The position numbers were made by a program, and so were the translations under genes. From Entamoeba histolytica HM-1:IMSS (Eukaryota > Evosea > Mastigamoebida > Endamoebidae), in contig NW_001915200.1 in NCBI RefSeq assembly GCF_000208925.1, forward strand, positions 1 to 15,180: a DNA stretch of 15,180 nt. The letters are read 5' to 3'. Under the pieces are notes generated by a model. That model was not told the origin of the DNA, made no database searches, and saw only the letters and a list, made by a program, of their open reading frames with translations. How positions within the stretch are numbered: position 1 is the first letter of the stretch; every line of letters starts with the position of its first letter. Positions 6,895 through 15,180 of this stretch are shown in pieces.

Positions 6895-9600
6895 ATGGAA
6901 TGTGTAAATGAAGTAAAATATGTTGTGAAAGGAAAATCACGATGTGAAAAGATTGTAAGGCAACACTACTTAAGAGATGACATTGCTTGTGGTTTAAGAA
7001 AATGTGCTACTTGCAACCAAACAAATTTACCATTAATTGGAAAAACACAATACGCTATGTTTGATCATACAGTATTACTTAATCAAATTGATGCACTACA
7101 AACAGAAAGTTTAACAGATTTTATTATTCCTCAAACTGCATTAAATTATGTTGCAAACAATTCAAAGTCCATTTATAAAAAGGTGAGAAATATTATTGCA
7201 AATGAAGACCGTGCTGTATTTTTATTTTTAAATGAATTTTTTAGAGAGACTTATATCATTGCACAAAATGAAGAATCAAATATTCATAGAGATTTTAGAG
7301 CTTATGTTACATCTGTAAATTGGTTAAATAAACATTATTCATTAAATGGTTCATCTGTATTATTTGTTACTAATTCCAAAGAATTAAAAGAAGATTATAT
7401 TAATGCAGGAATACATGCAATGACATTCATTGATTTTGTTGAACAATATTACCCAAACGATACTACATTACGTGATAGAATTACTGATACTATTACATCA
7501 CAAGGAACAACAGTATTTTATCCTAATCATCTAACAAAAGAAGAAATAACTCGTTTAATTTCTGAGAAAAAATTAGTCCAAGGAAGTGTTAGAATGAATA
7601 GATTCAACTTCAAAGAAGCAACTGTTTATACCACAGAAAAGGAAGAAATTCTAGTTAGTGGATTGGAAGATATTAATCGAGCTGTCGAAGGAGATATTGT
7701 TGCATTACAACTACTTCCTAAAGACCAATGGAAAAAAGAGTCACATACTATTAATAATGATTATGAAAAGAATGAAAAAGAAATAAACAACACTGTTCAC
7801 ATGGATAATGCAATGGAAGTAGAAGGAAAACCTACTGGAAAAATAGTTGGTATTATTAAAAGAAATTGGAAACCTTTACCTGGTTATATTAAACAAGAAA
7901 GTAGTGGTAGTTATTCTACTAATTTATTATTCCTTCCAACAGATAAAAGGTTCCCACCAATTAGAATTAAAGCTAGAGACCCTGCTAAATTAGCTTCTCA
8001 ACGAATTCTTGTTTTAATTGATGCATGGGATACAACATCAAAATATCCAACAGGTCATTATGTTGCAACATTAGGTAATGTAGGAGATAAAGCAAGTGAA
8101 ACAGAAGCTATTTTAGAACTTCATGAAATTCCCCATTATGAATTTCCTGAAATTGTACTTAAATGTCTTCCAGTATTACCATTTGAAATTACTGAAGATT
8201 ACCTTAAAGGGAGACGTGATTTTAGAAAAGAAAATGTTTGTTCAATTGATCCACCAGGATGTACTGATATTGATGATGCCTTACATTGTAAAATTCTTCC
8301 TAATGGCAATTATGAAATTGGAGTTCATATTGCTGATGTATCATGTTTTGTTAAACCCCATACAGCATTAGATGAAGAAGCTGCTAAACGAGGAACAACC
8401 GTTTATTTAGCTGATAGAAGAATTGATATGTTACCAAAACCATTAACCGAAGTTATTTGTTCAATTACACAAAATACTGATACACTAACATTCTCTGTTG
8501 TTTGGGAATTAGATAAAGATGCTAATGTTATTAATTGTACATATCATAAAGGAATTGTTCATTCATATAGAGCATATGCATATGGACAAGCACAGTCAGT
8601 AATTGATGATAAGAGTAATCAAAGTGAATATGCTCAACAATTACGTGCAATGTTAATGTTATCTAAAAAATTAAAACAAAAAAGAATTGATGCAGGAGCA
8701 TTAATGTTGGCTTCAAGTGAAATTAAAATTGAAAAAGATGAACAATTTAATCCAATTGGAGTTAAAGAATATCAAACATATGAAACCAATTCAATGGTTG
8801 AAGAATATATGCTTCTTGCTAATGTATGGGTAGCTAAAAAAATCTATGACGCATTTCCTCATTGTGCTATGTTAAGAAGACATCCACCACCAGATGAACA
8901 TACTTTTGAATGGTTAGCAAATGTATTAAAACATAAAGGAAAGTCATTAGATTTTTCTAGTTCTAAAGCACTTTCAGAATCATTGGATAAATGTGGAACT
9001 AATGAAGACCCTATTATTGGAAAGATTATGAGAATATTAGTAACACGTTGTATGCAACAAGCAAAATACTTCTCTAGTGGATATTTTTCTTATAATGAAT
9101 TTAGACATTATGGTCTTGCAGCTGAAATTTATACTCATTTTACTTCACCAATTAGAAGATATGCAGATGTAATGGTACATCGATTACTTGCACAAGCAAT
9201 TGGATTTGACCAAATAGATTTAACTATGTCAAAAGAAAAAATGAAAGAAATAGCTGATAATATTAATCATAGACATACAATGGCACAACATGCTGGAAGA
9301 GCATCAACTCAAATGTATACATTAATATTCCTCAAAGATAAAGAAGTTGCTGTTGATGGTTATGTAATTAAAGTTATGAAGAATGGTATTATAATTAATA
9401 TTCCACAATATGGATTAGAAGTAATTGTATTAATTGATCAAAAATATGGAATGGTATTTGACGAAAATGAAAATACACTTGGTAACATGAATATTAAATT
9501 TGGAATATTTGATAAAGTAAAAGGAATATTAAGTATTGACAAGAGTAATGAATTCCAATTGAAACCAGTTTTAAAATTGACACAACCTCATTTGGAATAA
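6895..9600 (+). CDS. DIS3: Dis3/Rrp44 exosome 3'-5' exoribonuclease with altered PIN site
   Basis: Catalytic subunit of the RNA exosome, degrading RNA 3' to 5'. The 901 residues show the full Dis3 order. A CR3-type Cys motif is C32-x4-C37-x2-C40. The PIN domain covers about 50-190. Cold-shock domains lie at about 225-275 and 313-395, with a charged low-complexity insert (280-312). The RNB domain is about 430-790 and the S1 domain about 818-895. The RNB acidic cluster is complete (Asp452, Asp458, Asp460, Asp461 in IDPPGCTDIDD), and the late Arg signature SPIRRYAD is at 751-758. Exonuclease activity should therefore be intact. In the PIN domain the first acidic residue is kept (Asp57), but positions matching human E97, D146 and D177 read Tyr85, Phe134 and Ser161. 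Endonuclease activity is probably lost, as in human DIS3L. The ETEAILELHEIPHYEF segment resembles DIS3 more than DIS3L. TAATT overlaps the stop. Confidence 0.95.
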   Translation: MECVNEVKYVVKGKSRCEKIVRQHYLRDDIACGLRKCATCNQTNLPLIGKTQYAMFDHTVLLNQIDALQTESLTDFIIPQTALNYVANNSKSIYKKVRNIIANEDRAVFLFLNEFFRETYIIAQNEESNIHRDFRAYVTSVNWLNKHYSLNGSSVLFVTNSKELKEDYINAGIHAMTFIDFVEQYYPNDTTLRDRITDTITSQGTTVFYPNHLTKEEITRLISEKKLVQGSVRMNRFNFKEATVYTTEKEEILVSGLEDINRAVEGDIVALQLLPKDQWKKESHTINNDYEKNEKEINNTVHMDNAMEVEGKPTGKIVGIIKRNWKPLPGYIKQESSGSYSTNLLFLPTDKRFPPIRIKARDPAKLASQRILVLIDAWDTTSKYPTGHYVATLGNVGDKASETEAILELHEIPHYEFPEIVLKCLPVLPFEITEDYLKGRRDFRKENVCSIDPPGCTDIDDALHCKILPNGNYEIGVHIADVSCFVKPHTALDEEAAKRGTTVYLADRRIDMLPKPLTEVICSITQNTDTLTFSVVWELDKDANVINCTYHKGIVHSYRAYAYGQAQSVIDDKSNQSEYAQQLRAMLMLSKKLKQKRIDAGALMLASSEIKIEKDEQFNPIGVKEYQTYETNSMVEEYMLLANVWVAKKIYDAFPHCAMLRRHPPPDEHTFEWLANVLKHKGKSLDFSSSKALSESLDKCGTNEDPIIGKIMRILVTRCMQQAKYFSSGYFSYNEFRHYGLAAEIYTHFTSPIRRYADVMVHRLLAQAIGFDQIDLTMSKEKMKEIADNINHRHTMAQHAGRASTQMYTLIFLKDKEVAVDGYVIKVMKNGIIINIPQYGLEVIVLIDQKYGMVFDENENTLGNMNIKFGIFDKVKGILSIDKSNEFQLKPVLKLTQPHLE

Positions 9601-9662
9601 TTTAATTTTGACTGCTTTTTTGAATTATTTTTTTTTGTTAAATAAAAATTGTCCAAAAAAGC
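9598..9662 (+). terminator. 3' end region of Dis3: TAATT motif and hairpin
   Basis: TAATT overlaps the stop codon (9598-9602), followed by a T-rich stretch. A 9-base inverted repeat follows: GCTTTTTTG at 9614-9622 and CAAAAAAGC at 9654-9662. TAATT is the usual Entamoeba 3' end signal; the hairpin's role is unknown. Confidence 0.4.
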
Positions 9663-9712
9663 TATAGAATAAATTACACATTTCAATTTTTGATAATCAA
9701 AAGAATTTTAAA

Positions 9713-9750
9713 TATTTTATAAAGAGAAAATCTATAAAATTAAAAATTCT
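9713..9750 (+). promoter_or_regulatory. Core promoter of the spliced Cys-rich protein gene
   Basis: AAAAATTCT at 9742-9750 matches the Entamoeba initiator AAAAATTCA at eight of nine positions and lies only 3 bases before the ATG at 9754. TATTTTATAAAG at 9713-9724, about 30 bases upstream of the initiator, resembles the TATA-like element. This arrangement supports 9754, not 9883, as the real start, with a very short 5' UTR. Confidence 0.6.
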
Positions 9751-9753
9751 TGA

Positions 9754-11286
9754 ATGTTTATCTTCATTACATTTATAATTAATGTTTTAGGTGTTGTTAG
9801 AAAAGCAGTTTGTTTTATCTCAAACATAATATTTCTTAAGATAAAATAAATAATTAATATATTAATATATCACATATAGTCTATGATGAGAATTGAAAAA
9901 TATCAAGATATTGGTACAAATTTAAATAGCGTTTCAGGATTGTCTTATATTTCATTTGATTGTTATTTAGGTCATGGACAATTAAATGTTGAAAATAATT
10001 ATTATCCACAAATTTGTTTTGTTCATAAAAACCTTTTTTATGATAGAGTTGGAGAAATACAATTTCCTTATTGTGGGGTTCAGTTAGAACTTACTGGTGC
10101 AAATGGACAAAAAGCAATTTGTTTTCTTTCGGGTTGTTACGAAACAAAATATACTAATGGGATTACAGAAGATGATGCAAATAGAACAATACTTACTTCA
10201 CGTAGTCTTTATGAATTACTTTCATGGAATATTTTTGAAAGTACTTTTATTCCAGTTATTATGAGTCCTTATCCTGTTAAGACTCTTCCAGTTCAATTAG
10301 TGGTACTTCAAAGAGAAAATGGATGTTCTAATATTATACCCGTATATAATACAGAAGTTCTGATTTATATGACATGGAACACTACAACAATAAATATAAA
10401 TATTAATGGAACCTTTACTGTTTGTTTGGATTCAGTAAATAGATTAAACTTAGTTACCCTAAGCGACACAAAATTTACTTTTTATCAACCTAATTTAACT
10501 CAAATCGGTAAACTTCAAAGCTCTGTTCCAAACGCTTTTGTAAGTCCATCATTTAGTGTAGATTTTCAATGGTTCCCAACAGAAAAAGTTTTTCCAGAAG
10601 ATAGTTCAAATTCTTATGACCAAAAATATCAATGGAAAAGATTCTTCTTAGAAGATAGAATGGAGGTACTAAATAATTTACCTTTATACTTTTCTCCAAC
10701 AACTTTTATTGGCTATAAAATGGCTTCTCCATTTAATTTTCATAAAGTGTTCAAATCTTACACGTCTTTATTAGTTGTTAATAGTGGTTATAAATTTCTT
10801 CGTGGAGGACTTGTAATTATTTCACCTAGTTATTCTTTAAATTTTGCTTGTCAGCTTCATTCATTCAATATAACAGAACTTCCTTTTACTACTTCTGATT
10901 GTACTTCAAAGACTAAAGACTGTAATAAATGTGGGGGTTCAATTGACTGTGTTTTTATTCGGCTTGTTGTATTTATTGGAAACACTAGATGTTCAAAGAC
11001 AAACAATGCAATTTATTATAAATTTGAATCAGGTTCTATTATAGTGGATATTCTTCAAGTTATTTTAGATGTTCAAAATAAAACAAATTCAGAGTCTTTT
11101 TGTGACACTAAAAATTACTTTTGTAATGGAAAGGAATGTACTCCTCCTTATCAGTTGCTTAATTCTGGTCATGTTAACTGTACCCATCTTTGTGGTTATT
11201 GTCGGTCAGGGTTTAGTTGTAATGAACAAGGGAAATGTATTCAAAATACCAAAGAGATGTATCAAGCTAAAAATATGGAGTTGTAA
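9754..11286 (+). CDS. Secreted Cys-rich glycoprotein, two exons (9754-9807, 9880-11286)
   Basis: Family not recognised. The uninterrupted frame from ATG 9883 has 467 residues and starts abruptly without a signal peptide, although its Cys and Asn-glycosylation content suggests an extracellular protein. A TAG sits two codons upstream of that ATG. Removing a 72-base GTTTGT...TAG intron (9808-9879) joins an 18-codon exon, MFIFITFIINVLGVVRKA, in frame to exon 2 at TCT (9880). This gives 486 residues with a hydrophobic signal-peptide-like start. The body is beta-rich looking with scattered cysteines and several sequons (NRT, NTT, NGT, NLT, NIT, NKT, NCT). The C-terminal part has eight cysteines in 46 residues (426-471), including an EGF-like spaced cluster. 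No C-terminal membrane helix is seen, so it is probably secreted. It ends 124 bases from the convergent E2 gene. Confidence 0.72.
9808..9879 (+). other. Predicted spliceosomal intron, 72 bases
   Basis: It begins GTTTGTTTT, matching the strongly conserved Entamoeba 5' splice sequence GTTTGT, and ends ATATAG. Length is typical for the genus. Both junctions are phase 0 (GCA | TCT). If retained, the frame meets an in-frame TAA 14 codons in, so splicing is required for the predicted product. Predicted by sequence only. Confidence 0.7.
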
Positions 11287-11393
11287 GAAGAGAAATTATG
11301 ATAATACAAATAATTGTAGTGTTATTATAAATAATTATTTAAATCTGATTGATAAAAAAAAGAATAATAAATACAAATAATAATATGCTTGTA

Positions 11394-11398
11394 AATTA
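11394..11398 (-). terminator. TAATT motif after the E2 gene stop
   Basis: On the minus strand TAATT lies about 13 bases after the TGA stop, fitting the Entamoeba 3' end signal with a short 3' UTR. Confidence 0.4.
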
Positions 11399-11410
11399 AA
11401 TATGTTTATT

Positions 11411-11869
11411 TCATTTAGCATATAACTTTGTCCATTCTCTGGCTGTCTTTTTAAATTCCTCAGGTCTTTCTGCAAGAACTTGAGCAACTTCAGTATCTGA
11501 GACATGATCAGTAGAAAGTGATCCAAGCATACTTCTAAATGCAACAAGAACTTCATAAACTGATGATGTAGGTGCCCAATTTCCTGGTTTATTATCAGTT
11601 TGGAGAATTGGATGGCAAATAGTATGATCTTCAGGATTAACAATTGGTGAATAAACTTTAGTCATTACAACTAACATTGGTGGTTTATGTGGATATTCTT
11701 TAGGAAGGGTGATTTTAACTTCAAACTTTCCACCTTCATATGGACTATTTTCTGGTCCATTAATTATTACTTTCCATTGATAAATATCATCTGAATATGT
11801 TCCAACAGTAAACCAACCTTCTTTATTCTTTTGAAGTTTGGCAAATTCTCCAGTAATTCTTTTGGTCAT
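11411..11869 (-). CDS. E2 ubiquitin-conjugating-type protein without an HPN motif
   Basis: A single-domain E2 fold of 152 residues. E2s carry ubiquitin or a ubiquitin-like protein as a Cys thioester and pass it on with an E3. Visible landmarks are the strand WKVIINGPENSPYEGGKFEVKI (about 32-53), the PKEYPHKPP turn (56-64), and the candidate active-site Cys85 in TICHPIL. The NWAPTSSVYEVL stretch after it corresponds to the usual W-x-P segment, followed by the C-terminal helices. The HPN tripeptide upstream of the Cys reads SPI (74-76), losing both His and the catalytically important Asn. A few extra residues (TDNKPG) follow the Cys region, as in E2s with a longer loop such as UBE2F or UBE2G types. 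I cannot assign ubiquitin versus NEDD8 or another modifier. Start and stop are clean. Confidence 0.88.
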   Translation of the reverse strand: MTKRITGEFAKLQKNKEGWFTVGTYSDDIYQWKVIINGPENSPYEGGKFEVKITLPKEYPHKPPMLVVMTKVYSPIVNPEDHTICHPILQTDNKPGNWAPTSSVYEVLVAFRSMLGSLSTDHVSDTEVAQVLAERPEEFKKTAREWTKLYAK

Positions 11870-12365
11870 TTTGTTTTTTTTAAGTTCTTTTTCTTCCTTT
11901 TTTAGTTTATCGAACGTGGTCAGACGTAATTCCTTTCTCTGAAAACTTCAAATAAGAACAATTTTTAATTAATTGATTAGTTAAAATGAAAGAAATGATG
12001 TTTATTTTTGATTTAAAAATTTTTTATCAAAAGTATTTTAAAACCATTAATTAGTAACTTTCAGCCTGTTTTTTCTTTTTTTTAGTGAATTTTTTCTAAA
12101 TACAAAGTATTTCTGAGTTGTTTGTCAATAACAAAAAATAGCCATTTTGTAGATTATTTTTATTGTTGATAATAAGAAAATATTCGTTCATTTAATTTTG
12201 TTTAATTATGGTTTGATTTGTCTCTTTTTATTTTATAATATTATTTATATAGTTCGAAGGTTGGATGTCTGAAACATAACATAAACACTAATACAAAATT
12301 AAACATTGAATTATCAATTATTTTATCTGATTATGATGATGTATTTTAATAAGAAATATATTAGT
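11870..12365. other. Intergenic region upstream of the E2 gene, no gene seen
   Basis: A+T-rich, with stops in all frames. A GAAC-like AAGAACTT lies close upstream of the E2 ATG on the minus strand (plus-strand 11882-11889). Nothing else stands out. Confidence 0.4.
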
Positions 12366-12369
12366 TAAT

Positions 12370-12660
12370 AATTCAAAGAGTGAAGTAAGGTATTGTAAAG
12401 GATAATAACAAAAGAAAATGATATAAAAGATGAAGTTAATAATAAATGAAATTAGAAATAATAATATAATAAGAATGATATATTCATTCATAAATAATAA
12501 ATAAAGAAGGAAGAAAGTTCATTAAAAGTAAAATAAACATCAAAGAAGAAGATAAAGAAGAAGAATGAAAAGCTAATAATATAAAGAAGTAAAACAAAAG
12601 AAGAATGATTTATTCACACAACAATAAGAAAAACTAAACAACAAAGAAAATAAATTAATT
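12370..12660. repeat. Purine-rich low-complexity tract
   Basis: The plus strand is dominated by A and G with irregular repeats of AGAAGAA, AATAATAA and GAATGA-like words (for example AAGAAGAAGATAAAGAAGAAG around 12542-12562). There is no open frame of note. It lies downstream of the truncated kinase pseudogene, where a kinase domain would be expected, but its minus-strand translation has no kinase motif. Confidence 0.5.
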
Positions 12661-12859
12661 ACTCTTTTAAATGATGTATGATTTGATCAATATCCATTAA
12701 TCAATAAATAAATGACAATTCTATTAACACTAAATTATCTAATTTTCATTTATTGAATATTTTCTTCTTGACTTGTTAATGTTCTTTATTTTTTATAGTT
12801 TTGGTTTATTTCTTGGCTCATTTCTTAATTCTTTTTTTCTATTTTTTTCTTTCTCATTG

Positions 12860-14728
12860 TTATTCTCTTTTCACACCTGTTGCTCTTTCTTTTCTTCTAT
12901 CAACTCTATTTGAATACATTCGTTCTTCTGTAATTTCTTCTCCAATGACTATTATTTTATCGTTGATTTTAGTTGTACATTTGATTATAATGAATAATTC
13001 AAATTCACATGCATATCCTCCTTCAATTGTAATGACATTTGGGTTTGTTCTAATTGAATATTTCTCATTTTCTTCTTTACTACTTATTTGTATCTTCATC
13101 TTCTCTTTCTTTGAATTTCCAATACAAATTAATTCTCTTATTTCTTCATTCACTTTAATTTCTTCTCCTTCTTGAAGTTCAATTTCTTTCTTATTTGTTA
13201 ATATTCCATCTCCAAGTGATATGAATTTGATATTTGATTGTGTTATTTTGAATATTGTTGTTTTCTCTCGTTCTTTCTTTTCTTTTCTCTTCATTATGTA
13301 ATTAACCATCATTATTATCATTACAATTGTTATAATAATGATAATAACTATAATAATGACAATTATCATTATCATCCACCATACTACTTCTTTATTACAT
13401 TCATTTCCTTCTTCATTCGTTCCATACCAAAATGAACATTTCCAACATTTATTATTCTTTACTTCTTTACCTTTATTAATATCTAAATAGTAAATACATT
13501 CTTTATTTTTTAATACATATTCATTTTCACAACTATTACATTCATTCTTTATTGAACATCTTGTACAATTCTCTTTACATTTTGAACATTCTTTATTTAT
13601 TAAATAATAACCTTCTGAACATTCTCTACATCCATATTCTTTATCTATTTCTCCTTTACATCCTTTAACTTCGTCTATTGATTTACATTCTCCTATCCAA
13701 TTCATGAAATATCCATCTGCACATGTTGTACATTTATCTTTTTGATTGCATGTTGCACATTTTTCTCCACATTCTAAACATCCTTTTCCATTTCTATGAT
13801 ATCCTTTATTACATATTCCACATCCACTTCCATCTGCTAATAATTGTAAACATGTTCTATTTAATTCATTATTTGATTGACATGTTCTATTACTACTTAA
13901 ATATTTATCACTAGAACAACTCATACAATATATAGCTGAACCAAAACATATTTTACAATTATCATCACATTTTGAACATTTCATATTTGTTGTTAAATAA
14001 TATCCATCTGAACATCGTTTACATCCATATATGTTTTGTTCTTCACATCCATTTATTGTTGTATTAATACATTCTCTACTTGAATTAAGTGAATATGTTG
14101 TTAAACATTCAACATATTTTCCATTAACATATGATTCATTTGAACAATTTGAAATATTGGAATTACATTTTCCATTTTGATCTTTTATCTTTCCTTCTTC
14201 ACGTGTTTCATTTATACATGTATTATTATCTAATTGTTGGTTGTCTTTACATTTTAATTCAATATCATCTGAATTACATATTGCTGATTTTGTACATTCT
14301 ATACATTTATTATCCTTGATGTATTTTCCATTTTCACAATATATTTCTTCATTCTTTCCATTTTTATTTTCTTTACTTTCACATATTCCATTATTTAATG
14401 TATATTCATTTGAACATGAAACACATTCATTTCCTTCATAATAACATTCTTCTTCATCTTTAACACATGTATTATTTTCTATTTTATATCCATTTGAACA
14501 TTTTAAACAATAATTCCTTTCTGACTTTTTACAGTTATTCATTCCTTGACATTCTCCATTTTCATTGACATATCACACTTCACATTGATAACAATGTGTT
14601 TCATTTCCAATTATACATCCACTCATATTTCTCTTACATTCACATGTTGAATTAAGATAATATCCATATTCACATTCAATCCATTCTCTCAGTTCTTCGT
14701 TATAAATACTATTATCATAGTCAGTATA
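12860..14728 (-). pseudogene. Transmembrane kinase (TMK) pseudogene: ectodomain, TM and juxtamembrane only
   Basis: Entamoeba TMKs have a Cys-rich ectodomain, one membrane helix and a cytoplasmic kinase. Here the frame is open from 14728, has an in-frame TGA at 14573-14575, and then runs 560 codons from ATG 14542 to TAA 12860-12862. The ectodomain carries many C-x-x-C and C-x-x-GYY repeats (for example CKRCSDGYYL, CRECSEGYYL), and the same pattern continues upstream of the TGA (ECEYGYYLNSTCECK). The membrane helix is about residues 386-415, very Ile/Met-rich, followed by KRKEKK. A juxtamembrane beta-rich domain (about 425-530) resembles the segment before TMK kinases. Translation stops where the Gly-rich loop should begin. 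No kinase motif is seen in the following kilobase, and no signal peptide is found. A truncated receptor translated from 14542 is possible, but it would lack a signal peptide. Confidence 0.75.
14573..14575 (-). other. In-frame TGA inside the TMK ectodomain
   Basis: Cys-rich repeat coding continues in the same frame on both sides: THCYQCEV before the TGA and YVNENGECQG after it. One base change to GGA or CGA would remove the stop, so this is a nonsense mutation rather than a frameshift or domain border. Confidence 0.65.
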
Positions 14729-15180
14729 TCACTTTTATCTGTTTTATTTCATTCATTAATTAACAATAATCTATTTTGAATATTGAAATTCAATAAATAA
14801 CAATTTCTAATAATTGTTTATATTTCTTTTATTGTTTATTTGGATTACTTCAGTTAATTTATTATTACTATTGTATTATTTCTTTTGTATTATTTCATGT
14901 AATTCATTCTTTGTTCTTTTATTTCATATTTCTTCTTTTATTTTATTTTATTTTTTTATTTATCTTTATTTTATTTCTTCTTTATTTTATTATTCTATCT
15001 TCTTTGTATTTTATGTTATTATTTCTATTTGAATCATTTTTAAAATAGTATGAAGATGACAATGACATAAATCTTAACAACATTAATTTAATTATACTTA
15101 TAGACATTGTTGTGATAATGAATGTATTTCTATCAATATAAATATGCCATATTTTATTCATTCTTCTATTATTTCATTTA
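14729..15180. other. T-rich non-coding right edge
   Basis: From about 14814 to 15040 the plus strand is a T-rich low-complexity tract with TTTATT and TTCTTT words. Short Phe/Tyr/Leu-rich frames here are a composition effect. No signal peptide or start for the neighbouring TMK remnant is recognisable on the minus strand. Confidence 0.45.

Noticed and set aside
9883..9885. ATG at 9883 as the start of the Cys-rich protein
   Set aside because: It gives no signal peptide for a protein with extracellular features and has no initiator element close by, whereas the 9754 ATG has an initiator and a consensus intron joining in phase. It remains a fallback if splicing is disproved.
12253..12275. AGTTCGAAGG resembling a tRNA T-loop
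   Set aside because: No matching acceptor, D or anticodon stems are found around it, and it lacks the tandem tRNA-array context usual in Entamoeba.
12370..12859. A degraded kinase domain downstream of the TMK remnant
   Set aside because: The minus-strand translation shows no Gly-rich loop, HRD or DFG motif in any frame; the stretch is low-complexity.
12801..14441. Several short plus-strand reading frames rich in Phe, Tyr, His and Ile
   Set aside because: They lie antisense to the TMK pseudogene and mirror its Lys/Asn/Cys-rich codons; no domain, promoter or start context supports them.
14573..14575. TGA read as an amino acid (recoding or alternative code)
   Set aside because: Entamoeba uses the standard nuclear code, and the same gene also lacks its kinase domain and signal peptide, so simple decay is the better explanation.
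14814..15032. A 72-codon Phe/Leu/Ile-rich frame that looks like membrane helices
   Set aside because: It falls in a T-rich low-complexity tract, where such frames arise from composition alone.

Overview
The window looks like nuclear DNA of an Entamoeba species (E. histolytica, dispar, nuttalli or a close relative). It is extremely A+T-rich. Genes are compact and mostly intronless, and the single inferred intron has the Entamoeba form GTTTGT...TAG. Polyadenylation-type TAATT motifs overlap or closely follow several stop codons. TATTTAAAC-like and AAAAATTCA-like core promoter elements lie just upstream of two start codons. The gene content fits: an iron-dependent alcohol dehydrogenase, a secreted RNase T2, and a Cys-rich transmembrane-kinase ectodomain. 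The species cannot be fixed from sequence alone.

Layout, left to right. (1) 1-701 (+) is the C-terminal part of an iron-containing alcohol dehydrogenase, cut by the window edge. (2) 702-1704 is non-coding; it has two adjacent perfect hairpins, a longer imperfect inverted repeat and a minus-strand open stretch that may be a decayed membrane-protein gene. (3) 1705-2328 (+) is an unrecognised 207-residue protein with a good core promoter. (4) 2427-4067 (-) is a METTL25-type methyltransferase. (5) 4419-5165 (+) is a small Cdc25-type phosphatase with a canonical 14-3-3 site in its N-terminal region. (6) 5766-6515 (-) is a secreted RNase T2. (7) 6895-9600 (+) is Dis3/Rrp44, the exosome exoribonuclease. 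Its exonuclease site is intact but its PIN endonuclease site is missing three of four acidic residues. (8) 9754-11286 (+) is a secreted Cys-rich glycoprotein, for which I infer a missed first exon encoding a signal peptide. (9) 11411-11869 (-) is an E2 ubiquitin-conjugating-type protein lacking the HPN motif. (10) 12860-14728 (-) is a transmembrane-kinase pseudogene with its ectodomain, membrane helix and juxtamembrane domain but no kinase domain. (11) The right edge is T-rich non-coding DNA.

No operon or multi-gene system is evident. These are independent eukaryotic genes for RNA turnover (Dis3, RNase T2), cell-cycle control (Cdc25), ubiquitin-type conjugation, fermentation and surface proteins. 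I found no convincing undescribed multi-gene system. The most informative observations are the PIN-dead Dis3, the Cdc25 14-3-3 site, the hidden signal-peptide exon, the HPN-less E2 and the kinase-less receptor remnant.
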